NCBI RefSeq assembly: GCF_000972385.1
Contig: NZ_JXTE01000006.1
Span: forward strand, 152,075 to 216,074
Direction: 5' to 3'
Source of the DNA: Streptomyces sp. WM6386
Lineage (GTDB): Bacteria; Actinomycetota; Actinomycetes; Streptomycetales; Streptomycetaceae
DNA length: 64,000 bases
The translations under genes were made by a program, and so were the position numbers. The notes under the pieces are model-generated. The model had not been told where the DNA came from, did no database searches, and saw only the letters and a program-made list of their open reading frames with translations. This document shows, piece after piece, positions 17,084-25,628 of this stretch; the stretch's first letter is position 1; each line of letters starts with the position of its first letter.

Positions 17084-18204
17084 CCGAGCGCGGACGCAGC
17101 CGTGCCGTGGTGCTCGAGGAGTTCGGACGCCCGCTCGCCCTGCGCGACTTCGAGCTGCCGCGACCGCCCGAGGGCGGCATGGTCGTCGCCGGCCGCTACG
17201 GCGGGGTATGCGGTACGGATCTGCACCTCCAGCAGGGGCATCTGCCGGTACCGGTGCCCCTGGTCCTGGGCCACGAGGGGCTCGGCACCGTGCACACCCT
17301 CTCCCCCGGCACCCATCTCGACGCCTCCGGCGCTCCACTCGTGCCGGGCGACGAGGTGATGTGGGCGTCCTCGCTCGCCTGCGGCACCTGTCCGCCCTGC
17401 CGGCTGCAGCGTGAGCCGACACTGTGCGAGCAGCGCCGCACCTACGGGGTGAACCGGCCGGCATCCGGGGCGTATCCGCTCGCCGGGTCCTGGGCCGACC
17501 ACATCGTGCTGCACCCCGGCACCACCGTGGTCAAGGTCCCGGACGAGGTAGGGGCGTTGGCCGCGATGTCGCTGGCCTGCGCGGGGCCGACCATGGTGCA
17601 CGCCTTCTACGAGCGCAGGCCGGTCCGCGTCGGTGAGACGGTCGTCGTCCAGGGATCCGGTCCCGTCGGCCTCGCCGCCGCCGCGCTCGCCCAACTCGCC
17701 GGAGCCGCCCGGGTGATCCTCGTCGGCGGCCCCGCGCAGCGGCTGGAGCTCGCGGCCCAGGCGGGCATCGGCGACCACCACGTCAATCTGGTCGAGGCCG
17801 CCGACACCGACACCGCGCTCGCGGAGGTCCGCCGGCTCACGGGCGGCGGGGCCGGCGCGGACCTCGTCGTCGAGTGCACCGGGGTGCCCGGAGCCGTCGG
17901 GCAGGGGCTCGGGCTGGCCCGGCGCGGAGGCTCGTACCTGATCGTCGGCCAGTACACCGACAGCGGCGACACCCTGATCAATCCGCACCAGATCGTGTAC
18001 CGGCAGCTCGACGTCGTCGGTTCCTGGGCGTTCACCGGCGCCCATCTCGTCGAGTACGTACGGCTGTTGCCCGCCCTGACGCGCCGGTTCGCGTTGGCGG
18101 ACCTCGTGACCCAGTACGCGCTGGCGGACCACGGGCAGGCGCTGGCGGCCGTCGCCGACGGCTCGGTGATGAAGGCAGTTCTGGCCGGCGGCGACCGGTT
18201 CTGA
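17080..18204 (+). CDS. zinc-dependent alcohol/threonine-type dehydrogenase
   Basis: A 374-aa medium-chain dehydrogenase. Catalytic zinc ligands are Cys44 in GVCGTD and the His-Glu of LGHEG. The structural zinc set is CGTCPPC with a fourth Cys after eight residues. The Rossmann motif is GSGPVGLAAAALAQ. The GTG start at 17080 overlaps the oxygenase stop (GTGA), indicating translational coupling. Threonine-dehydrogenase-like enzymes oxidise beta-hydroxy amino acids or polyols, so oxidation of the hydroxyl installed by the preceding oxygenase is an attractive inference. The usual spacing before the fourth structural Cys is seven residues; eight is seen here. Confidence 0.85.
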   Translation: MTERGRSRAVVLEEFGRPLALRDFELPRPPEGGMVVAGRYGGVCGTDLHLQQGHLPVPVPLVLGHEGLGTVHTLSPGTHLDASGAPLVPGDEVMWASSLACGTCPPCRLQREPTLCEQRRTYGVNRPASGAYPLAGSWADHIVLHPGTTVVKVPDEVGALAAMSLACAGPTMVHAFYERRPVRVGETVVVQGSGPVGLAAAALAQLAGAARVILVGGPAQRLELAAQAGIGDHHVNLVEAADTDTALAEVRRLTGGGAGADLVVECTGVPGAVGQGLGLARRGGSYLIVGQYTDSGDTLINPHQIVYRQLDVVGSWAFTGAHLVEYVRLLPALTRRFALADLVTQYALADHGQALAAVADGSVMKAVLAGGDRF

Positions 18205-18218
18205 CGGGGGGACAGGCG

Positions 18219-21200
18219 ATGACGACGACAGCATCCGTGCGAGCGGGAGCGCACCGGCGACTCACGGCGGACACGGTCGTGGAGCTGGTGGTGCGGCAGG
18301 CCGAGCGGCATCCGGAGTCGGTGGCCGTACGCCACGGCGACCGGGCACTGACGTACGGCCAACTCCTTTCCGCCGCCGCCTCGATGGCGACGGCACTGGC
18401 GGACGGTCACGGAGTGGGGGACGGACTGCGCGTGGGCCTCGCCACCCGGCGCGGGATTCCGCAGATGGTGTCCGTCCTCGCCATCCTCATGGCGGGCGGC
18501 TGCTATGTGCCGCTGGATCCGGCACTGCCCGAGCGGCGGCTGCGCGGCATGATCGACGACGCCGGGCTGAAACTGCTGGTGAGCGATGACGCGTACACGG
18601 GCCCGCGGCCGACGGGCGCAGTGATCGCGGCGCCGCGGCTGTCCGGGGAGAGCGTCGAGGCGTACCCGGGGCCGTTGCGCCCGCAGGCCTCGTCCGAGGC
18701 GTACGTGCTGTTCACCTCCGGGTCCACCGGCAGGCCCAAGGGTGTGGTGATGCCGCACCGACCGCTGGTCAACCTCATCGAGTGGCAGCGTGCCTCCTCG
18801 ACCGCGGGCGTCGGCACCCGCACCCTCCAGTTCGCGCCGATCGGCTTCGACGTCTCCTTCCAGGAGATCTTCTCGACCTGGTGCAGCGGCGGGGAACTGG
18901 TGCTCATCGGGGAAGAGGACCGGCGTGACCCGGCCCGGGTCCTCGAACTGGCCCACCACCACGGCGTACAGCGGATCTTCGTGCCCTTCGCCGTCCTCCA
19001 GTCCATGGCGGACTGGGCGTTCGACGGCGGCCAGGACCTGCCGCGCCTGACGGAGATCATCACCGCGGGTGAGCAGCCGATCGTCACCCCCGCCCTGGAG
19101 CGCTTCGTCGAACTCACGGGCAACCCCACCCTCGCCAACCAGTACGGCCCGACCGAGACCCATGCGGCGACGCAGAGCGTGCTGCGCGGCGCGCCGCGGC
19201 ACTGGCCGCGGGTGCCGCCGCTCGGCGAGGTCCTCGACAACTGCTCGGTCCTGCTCCTCGACGACTCGCTGACGCCCGTGCCCGAGGGCACCGAGGGGGA
19301 GATCTGCGTCGCGGGGATCTCCCTCGCCGACGGGTACGCCGTCGACGACGACCGCACCCGCGGCAGATTCGTCGCGACCGGTCATCTCGACGGGATCCGA
19401 CGGCTGTACCGCACGGGAGACTTCGGGATCGTCGAGGACGGCGTCCTGCTCTACCGGGGCAGACGCGACGACCAGGTGAAGATCAGCGGGCACCGCATCG
19501 AGACGGGCGAGGTCGAGGCCGCCGTCTCGGCGCACCCGGAGGTCGGCCAGGTGGCGGTGGTCCCCGTCGGGGACGGCCCCAGCACCCGGCACCTGGTGGC
19601 CTTCGTGGTGGCACGCCGCGGAACGGCACCGGACGAGGACGGGCTGCGCGCCTTCACGGCCCGGCTGCTGCCCGCGCACGCCGTCCCCCGGCGTTTCCTG
19701 CCGGCCGACACGCTGCCCCGGACCGCCACCAACAAGGTGGACCGGCGCGCTCTCGCCGCTCGGGCCACCCCCGCACCGGCCGCCGAGGACGGCCCGCCCC
19801 TGGGCGCCAGGGAGACCGTGCGCGCGGTGTGGCAGCGGGCCCTGGGCAGGGCCGTGCCCGACGGCGCCCGGTTCTTCGACGTGGGCGGCGACTCGCTCAC
19901 CGCGGTCCGCCTGGTCGTCGAGCTCAACCAGCACTTCGCGCGGAAGATCTCCGTCGGCGATCTGCTGCTGCGCCCGGAGTTCGAGGCGTGCGTCGCCTTC
20001 TTCGAGGCCACCGACGCGACCGACGGCTTCCGGCCCCGTCCCGCCGCCGGTGCCGCGCAGCGCGGCGCGTGGCTGCCGGTCGCGCTCACCCAGGCGCACC
20101 GGATGAACCGCGAGGCCTGGCGGGCCCGGCACGGACTGCCGAGCATCAGCAACGTCCCCATGGCGTACCACCTTCAGGGGGCACTGGACGCGAGTGCCCT
20201 GGAGACCGCGCTGAGGCATTTCGTCACCCGGCACCCGGCGCTCGCTCTGGAGATCGACGAGACCCCGGGCGCGCACCGCCAGCGGCTCACCGACTGGACG
20301 CCCACGCTGCGCAGCGTGCGGCTCGACCCGCAGCTGTCCGTCGAAGCCGCCCGGGAGCGGGCGCCGGCCCTGGTCCAGGAGGACGCCGAGCGCCCCTTCG
20401 TCCGGTGCGGAACGGCGTACGACGGACTGCTGCGGGCGACGCTGATCCGGATCGCCGAGCGGGAGCACCACCTGTTCCTGTGCGCCGACCACATCGTGTT
20501 CGACGGCTGGTCGGTGGGGGTGCTCAACGAGGACCTGGCCGTCTGTTACCGCGCGGCCCTGCGCGGCGAGGCGCCCCCGGCGGCCGAGCCCGACCTGAGG
20601 TTCCTCGACTGGGCCCGCGCGGAGAACGCCTGGCTGGGCGAGGACCTCGCCGCCACCCTCCGCGCGGACTTCGGCCGGCAGCCCCAGGTGCCCGAGGACC
20701 CGGCCGCCGCCCTGCTCTACCCGGCGATCGAACCCGGCCCGCCCGCGCACTACGCCCGCGAGACACTCATCCGCAGGCGGCTCGACGCGGACCGCACGGC
20801 GGCCGTGCACGAACTCGCCCGGACCACCGGGCACCCGATGGGCTCCGTGCTCACCGCGCTCTACGCGACCGCGTTCGCCCGCTGGTCGGGACGCGACGAG
20901 GTCGCCCTGGTCTCGACGTTCGCCAACCGGACCGTCCCGGACGCGGACCGCTCCGTGGGCTTCTTCGCCAACAACGTCCCGGTGTTCCTGGGCCGCGCCG
21001 CCGGTCTGTCGCCCGCCGAGATGATCGACCGCGCCGCCCGCGAGGTGGGCCGCGCCGCCCAGCGGGAGGCCGTGCCCTTCCCGTTCTGGCTCGCCACGAT
21101 GCTGCCCGGCCACGAGGACCTCGCGGGCAGCGCGCGCTACGCGTTCCTGAACGTCCGCAGCCAGGACCGCTCGGGCCTGGACCGGCTGGAGCTCGACGGA

Positions 21201-21407
21201 GTGACCTCGCGGTCGGTCCGCGTCGACATCGCGCTGACGCCGTCCTTCGCCCTCGGCCTCCGGGCCGGCGACAACGGCGGCGACATCGCGCTCGAACTCG
21301 CCTTCCTGCCCGGCCTCGTCGCCCCGGACCGCGCCGAGGCGCTCATGGCGGAGCTCGAGGACGTCGTGGACGGGGCCGGACACCCGCGAGGAGGGCAGCG
21401 CCGGTGA
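18219..21407 (+). CDS. non-ribosomal peptide synthetase, A-T-C
   Basis: A 1062-aa single module in the order adenylation, thiolation, condensation. A-domain cores are FTSGSTGRPKG (~165-175), NQYGPTE, YRTGD and the TNKVDRR lysine. Aligned by eye to GrsA, the pocket residues read D-V-Q-F-I-A-Q-A-A-K, with Asp211 present, so it is an alpha-amino acid pocket. The first six match proline-activating domains. The carrier Ser lies in DVGGDSLTAV (~555). The C domain carries DHIVFDG (~756-762), keeping the catalytic His and DG of HHxxxDG. There is no TE. The ATG at 18219 follows GGGGGAC. A terminal C domain implies transfer of the loaded residue to a soluble amine. Confidence 0.9.
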   Translation: MTTTASVRAGAHRRLTADTVVELVVRQAERHPESVAVRHGDRALTYGQLLSAAASMATALADGHGVGDGLRVGLATRRGIPQMVSVLAILMAGGCYVPLDPALPERRLRGMIDDAGLKLLVSDDAYTGPRPTGAVIAAPRLSGESVEAYPGPLRPQASSEAYVLFTSGSTGRPKGVVMPHRPLVNLIEWQRASSTAGVGTRTLQFAPIGFDVSFQEIFSTWCSGGELVLIGEEDRRDPARVLELAHHHGVQRIFVPFAVLQSMADWAFDGGQDLPRLTEIITAGEQPIVTPALERFVELTGNPTLANQYGPTETHAATQSVLRGAPRHWPRVPPLGEVLDNCSVLLLDDSLTPVPEGTEGEICVAGISLADGYAVDDDRTRGRFVATGHLDGIRRLYRTGDFGIVEDGVLLYRGRRDDQVKISGHRIETGEVEAAVSAHPEVGQVAVVPVGDGPSTRHLVAFVVARRGTAPDEDGLRAFTARLLPAHAVPRRFLPADTLPRTATNKVDRRALAARATPAPAAEDGPPLGARETVRAVWQRALGRAVPDGARFFDVGGDSLTAVRLVVELNQHFARKISVGDLLLRPEFEACVAFFEATDATDGFRPRPAAGAAQRGAWLPVALTQAHRMNREAWRARHGLPSISNVPMAYHLQGALDASALETALRHFVTRHPALALEIDETPGAHRQRLTDWTPTLRSVRLDPQLSVEAARERAPALVQEDAERPFVRCGTAYDGLLRATLIRIAEREHHLFLCADHIVFDGWSVGVLNEDLAVCYRAALRGEAPPAAEPDLRFLDWARAENAWLGEDLAATLRADFGRQPQVPEDPAAALLYPAIEPGPPAHYARETLIRRRLDADRTAAVHELARTTGHPMGSVLTALYATAFARWSGRDEVALVSTFANRTVPDADRSVGFFANNVPVFLGRAAGLSPAEMIDRAAREVGRAAQREAVPFPFWLATMLPGHEDLAGSARYAFLNVRSQDRSGLDRLELDGVTSRSVRVDIALTPSFALGLRAGDNGGDIALELAFLPGLVAPDRAEALMAELEDVVDGAGHPRGGQRR

Positions 21408-22459
21408 TCCTCACCGAGGTCGACGACCTGAGCGCCGACAAGGAGTGGCTGCGGCTGTGGCGGGCGGACGATCACCAGCACGCCAACTACACCGTCACCT
21501 CACTGGCGGTCGGCGCCGCCCACTACACCCGCCTCTACTACCTCCCCGCCGAACACGACGTCAGCGAGTACCGGCCGTGCGCCGAGCGGTTCGTTCCGCA
21601 CCACCTGCTGGCGTCCGGCCCCGACGGCCCGGTGGCCGGGCTCGCGCTCACCGTCGAGGTGCTCCCCGCACGGCACCGGCTGTCGGCCTACGGGCGGCCG
21701 CTGATGCTGGTCGAGGACCGTACGGCACCCGCACGGCTGCGCAGACAGGCCGCCGCCGCGATCCACACCCGGCTCCAGGAGCTCACCGAGCGCTACGGCG
21801 CGGAGCGCTACCACGCCAGGGACTACCTGGTCGGCGGGGAGATCTCGCCCCTGACCGAGGTGATGCTCCGGCACGGGGGCGTCAGCCGGCACCACTTCAC
21901 CCAGACCGCCGACCTGCGCCCGGCCGCCGAGGAGCGCTTCGCCGAACTGCGCAAGAACTTCCGCAAGATCCTGCGCAGGGAGCGCGGCGGCTTCGCACTC
22001 GACGTGGTCACCGCACGCGACGTGACCCGGGCGCACCTGGACGCGTTCGTCCGGCTCCATCTGGAGTTCTTCGGCAAGACCCTGCGGACGCGGGCCTCGT
22101 GGGACTCGATCCTGGCCTCGGTCCGTGCCGACGAGGGGTTCATGGTGGTCGGCCGCCAGGACGACAGGCCGGTGGCGATGGCCTACTTCGCGGTGTCGGA
22201 CCGCCACTGCCTCTACGCCTCCGGTGTCAACGACGCCGACAGCTACGGCAGCGGACTCAGCCACCGGGTGCTGTGGCGGGCCATGGAACACGCCCGCGCT
22301 CTGGGCTGTGTCCACTTCGAACTCGGTGAACAGCTCTACCCGGGCATGTATCCCGAACTGCCGGACAAGTTCCGGGCGATCGGTCACTTCAAGGCGGGCT
22401 TCAGCAACACCACGGCCGCCCGCCTGGACGTGTTCTCCGCTCCGCTGGAGGCGCCGTGA
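21404..22459 (+). CDS. FemAB/GNAT-like transferase (BioF2-like acetyltransferase fold)
   Basis: A 351-aa protein whose C-terminal half (ELRKNFRKILRRERGG, FVRLHLEFFGKT, then AYFAVSDRHCLYASGVND and LSHRVLWRAMEHARALG) matches the GNAT fold of the FemABX/BioF2-like group. Members use aminoacyl-tRNA or acyl-CoA donors to acylate amines. It starts at GTG 21404 within the NRPS stop (GTGA) and is itself coupled to the MFS gene, so it belongs to the operon. I infer it adds an amino acid or acyl group to the NRPS-derived product or acts as a self-protection acyltransferase. Donor and acceptor are not deducible from sequence. Confidence 0.7.
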   Translation: MILTEVDDLSADKEWLRLWRADDHQHANYTVTSLAVGAAHYTRLYYLPAEHDVSEYRPCAERFVPHHLLASGPDGPVAGLALTVEVLPARHRLSAYGRPLMLVEDRTAPARLRRQAAAAIHTRLQELTERYGAERYHARDYLVGGEISPLTEVMLRHGGVSRHHFTQTADLRPAAEERFAELRKNFRKILRRERGGFALDVVTARDVTRAHLDAFVRLHLEFFGKTLRTRASWDSILASVRADEGFMVVGRQDDRPVAMAYFAVSDRHCLYASGVNDADSYGSGLSHRVLWRAMEHARALGCVHFELGEQLYPGMYPELPDKFRAIGHFKAGFSNTTAARLDVFSAPLEAP

Positions 22460-23685
22460 CCCGCGTTTCCCGGTGGGCCGCGGTGGCGCGCGGACCCCGG
22501 CGGGCCGAACTCGTCCTGCACACCGTCACCCTCGTCAACGCCCTCGGCAACGGCCTGTTCACCGTCGCCGGCACGCTGTTCTTCGTCCAGGTCCTGGACC
22601 TGTCGCCGCTGCGCATGGGGGTGGGCCTGGCCGTCGCCGCCGCCTTCGGGCTCGCCGCCAGCGTGCCGGTGACCCGGGCCCTGGACGGCCGCTCGCTGCG
22701 CGCCGCCTACGGTGCGCTGCTGATGGTCCAGGCCGTGGCCATGGCGCTGTTGCCGTCGGCCCGGTCGTTCGGGGTCCTCGTCGCCGTCCTCGCCCTGGGA
22801 GCCGCCGGGCAGAAGAGCGCCCGCGCGGTGAACAACGCGCTCATCGGGCAGGTGGCGGGCCCCCGCCGGGCCGACGTACGGGCCGTCTCGCGGTCCGTCA
22901 ACAACCTGGGAACCGCCGGCGGGGCCCTGCTGTCCTCGGCGGCCGTGGTCAGCGGCACCGACCGGGCCTACGAACTCCTCGTCCACGCCGACGCGGTGAC
23001 CTTTCTGCTCGCCGCCGCACTCGTGCCCGCGGTACGGGGCGCGGGCCGGCTGGCCGCGGCCGGGCGCAGCCGGTACGGCTCGGCGCTGCGGGACTCCCGC
23101 TACGGGGCGGTCACGCTGGCCGACGGCGTGATGTGCCTGGAGTACTTCGTCATCACGCTGGTGCTTCCGCTGTGGGTCGTCGAGCACACCTCGGCGCCCC
23201 GGGCCGTCGTGCCCGTCCTCTTCGCGCTCAACATGCTGCTGGTGGCGCTCTTCCAGATCCGGGTCAGCCGACGGGCCCGCACGATCGCGGCGGCCGCCCG
23301 AGCGGTACGGGTCTCCGGGGCTCTCTTCCTGGTCAGCCTGGCCGCACTGCTGCTCGCCGGGCAGGTGGCCGCGGTGCCCGCCGTGCTGCTGCTGGTGGCG
23401 GGCGTCGGGCTGCACACGGTCGGCGAGCTGTACCACGCCGCGGGCGCCTCCGAGCTCAGCTACGGGCTGGCCCCGGAGAAGCGGATGACCGAGTACCAGG
23501 GCGTGTTCGGACTCGGCATGGGAGTGGCCGAGATCGTCGCGCCGTACGTCCTTGTCGTCGCCTGTCTCCAGGGCGGTTGGGCCGGCTGGGCCGGGCTCGC
23601 CGTCCTGCTCTGCGCCACCGGTGCGGCCCTGCCGTTCCTCGCCTCCCGAACCCCGGCCCCGGTCCCGGTCCCGATCGCGCGCTGA
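22456..23685 (+). CDS. MFS exporter
   Basis: A 409-aa integral membrane protein with about 11-12 hydrophobic helices and the architecture of major-facilitator drug efflux pumps (for example VNALGNGLFTVAGTLFFVQV and GAAGQKSARAVNNALIGQV). It starts at GTG 22456 overlapping the previous stop. It lies last in the tightly coupled part of the cluster, so export of the product and self-resistance are the likely functions. Confidence 0.85.
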   Translation: MTRVSRWAAVARGPRRAELVLHTVTLVNALGNGLFTVAGTLFFVQVLDLSPLRMGVGLAVAAAFGLAASVPVTRALDGRSLRAAYGALLMVQAVAMALLPSARSFGVLVAVLALGAAGQKSARAVNNALIGQVAGPRRADVRAVSRSVNNLGTAGGALLSSAAVVSGTDRAYELLVHADAVTFLLAAALVPAVRGAGRLAAAGRSRYGSALRDSRYGAVTLADGVMCLEYFVITLVLPLWVVEHTSAPRAVVPVLFALNMLLVALFQIRVSRRARTIAAAARAVRVSGALFLVSLAALLLAGQVAAVPAVLLLVAGVGLHTVGELYHAAGASELSYGLAPEKRMTEYQGVFGLGMGVAEIVAPYVLVVACLQGGWAGWAGLAVLLCATGAALPFLASRTPAPVPVPIAR

Positions 23686-23769
23686 CGCGGTCGAGAGCCC
23701 CGCAGCCCTGACCACACCCCACGACCCCGGGCACATGACTGCCTCTCAGCACCCTTTATCTCCACTTTT

Positions 23770-23784
23770 GTGACTGTCTGTCAC
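23770..23784 (+). promoter_or_regulatory. inverted repeat GTGAC-TGTCT-GTCAC
   Basis: A perfect 5-bp dyad in the only sizeable gap (123 bp) inside the cluster, directly upstream of the unknown 584-aa gene, next to a locally AT-rich stretch (CTTTATCTCCACTTTTG). This could be a second promoter/operator of the cluster. Confidence 0.35.
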
Positions 23785-23808
23785 CGCACTGGAACGAGGT
23801 GTCTTACG

Positions 23809-25563
23809 TTGGGTCTCCTTCGTACAGAGGGATTCACGAAGCTTCTGGAGCTCGTCGCGGAGGAGTCCGACACGCTGGATTCGGCGTACGCCGCGGCCCT
23901 GCACGCCGCGACGCTCGGCGGCCGGCTCAAGGCCGAGGTGGGCCTCGGCGCCCTGAGCCGCGGCGAGTCGGTCGCGCTCGCCGAGCTGCGGAACACCGGC
24001 GCCCGCCGCCATCTCCCCCTGGTGCAGGACACGGTGGGCGAGCGCCTGGTACTCACCGGCACCGGACGCCTGCGCGTTCTCCGCGACGGCGAGCCGGCGC
24101 CGGAAGGTGTGCTGGAGATCGGCCGCGTCGACTGGGGCGGCAGCCGCCCCGCGGACCTCGACCGGCGCTGGGACGAGCAACAGCGCGCCGAGGACGCCGA
24201 GTCGCTGAGCCTGCACGCGTGGCTGCGCGCCCGCCCGGCCGACACGGTGGACACCATGGTCGCGGACCTGCGCCGGACCCTGACCCATGTCGGGCCGATG
24301 CGTGTGTACATCGGCGACCGCTGCTACACCAACCTCGGCCGGGAACACAGCAATCTGGTGGGCAAGTCGGTCTCCGCCGGCTCCGAGCAGTGCCGGCTCA
24401 ACGGGATCGACGCAGTGCCGGTCGAGCGGTGGGCGGCCCACGACGCCGTCTTCGTCGTCTGCATGTCCGCCCTCATCGCCTCCGGAACCCCTTCCAGAAC
24501 CGAGGAGTTCAGCGGCACCCAGCTGACCGCCGGACGCCTGGAGGCTTTCATACGCGCCAAGATCACCTCCTACGACGGTGAGGTGACCGCCGCGACGGAG
24601 CAACTGCCGCTCGTGGAACGGCTCTTCGCGCTCGCGGCGCACGCCGGGCGGCTGCGCCCCGGCAAGCTCGAACGGGGACCGCAGATCTACCGCACGGTCC
24701 AGGCCATGACGATCAACAAGCAGGAGCAGTTCCTCGACCGCCCGGTGACCTCCGCCGATCTGCCCGCCGCCTTCACCGCGAAGGTGACGGAGCTGCTGCC
24801 GGGGGCGGACCTCGACCGTCCGGACCATCTGGTGGCGGCCTGGGCGCGGTTGATGCCCGCCCTGCACGGCCCCACGACCGACGACGCGTTCACCACCGGC
24901 CTCGAGGAGGTGATCCACGGGCTGGTCGAGGCGGGCACGGAGTCCACCGGGTCCCATGTCGGCATGTCCCGCGGCCCCCGCGACATCACGACGCTGTCCG
25001 CACTGATCGCCGCCGGCAGCCCGGACCCCGGGCACTGGAAGACCAGCGACTACTACTGCTGTGTCGTGCCCGGCCAGGACTTCACCCGGCGCTTCGACCG
25101 GGCCCCGGAGGAACTGCCGCAGGTCGTCAGGGCGATAGCCGCCCGGATGCGCTGGAACGGCTGGCACTTCATGCCGCACGCCGGCGGTGTGAGCGACCAC
25201 CCGAGCTTCGCGGACCGGGACTGGTTCTACGCTCCCACCATGCCCGACATGACCGAGTGGACCTCGCACCATCACCAGGGCCATGTCGCGAACGGAGTCC
25301 GGCACGCCATCCGGGTCCCGCTGGGCCTGACCCTGGCCGGCGCCCACCGGCCGGGAATCCACGACTTCCGCCTGATGCGCACGGACGGCGAGACGTACGG
25401 CGTCCCGGAGCTGCGCGCTGCCATCGCCATCGGCCGTGTCCTCCAGAGTGTCTACCAGGCCCACGCGGACCGCTCGGAGCGCACCGGACCCGCCCTGGTC
25501 GTCTCGGACTTCGGCAACACCTGGTACCAGCGGCGTCACGCTCCCGCCGCGGCCGCACTGTGA
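23809..25563 (+). CDS. unrecognised 584-aa protein of the cluster
   Basis: I do not recognise the family. There is no signal peptide or membrane span. The C-terminal third is rich in His, Trp and Tyr (SDYYCCVVPGQDF, RWNGWHFMPHAGG, TEWTSHHHQGHV), a pattern suggesting a metal or substrate site. The middle contains GPMRVYIGDRCYTNLG and VFVVCMSALIASG. I chose TTG at 23809 because GAACGAGG lies 9 bases upstream; a GTG at 23770 would add 13 residues but lacks a ribosome site and lies in an inverted repeat. It is 65 bp upstream of the ATP-grasp gene. Given the neighbours, an enzyme acting on the amino-acid scaffold is plausible. Confidence 0.6.
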   Translation: MGLLRTEGFTKLLELVAEESDTLDSAYAAALHAATLGGRLKAEVGLGALSRGESVALAELRNTGARRHLPLVQDTVGERLVLTGTGRLRVLRDGEPAPEGVLEIGRVDWGGSRPADLDRRWDEQQRAEDAESLSLHAWLRARPADTVDTMVADLRRTLTHVGPMRVYIGDRCYTNLGREHSNLVGKSVSAGSEQCRLNGIDAVPVERWAAHDAVFVVCMSALIASGTPSRTEEFSGTQLTAGRLEAFIRAKITSYDGEVTAATEQLPLVERLFALAAHAGRLRPGKLERGPQIYRTVQAMTINKQEQFLDRPVTSADLPAAFTAKVTELLPGADLDRPDHLVAAWARLMPALHGPTTDDAFTTGLEEVIHGLVEAGTESTGSHVGMSRGPRDITTLSALIAAGSPDPGHWKTSDYYCCVVPGQDFTRRFDRAPEELPQVVRAIAARMRWNGWHFMPHAGGVSDHPSFADRDWFYAPTMPDMTEWTSHHHQGHVANGVRHAIRVPLGLTLAGAHRPGIHDFRLMRTDGETYGVPELRAAIAIGRVLQSVYQAHADRSERTGPALVVSDFGNTWYQRRHAPAAAAL

Positions 25564-25628
25564 CACCCGCCTCCGCTCCCGACCCCTCCCACCTCCCGCC
25601 CGCACACCGACCCCAGGAAGGCCCTCCC

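Noticed and set aside
17607..21383. 1258-aa minus-strand open frame across the NRPS
   Set aside because: Shadow of the A-T-C NRPS and dehydrogenase, which carry all expected core motifs.
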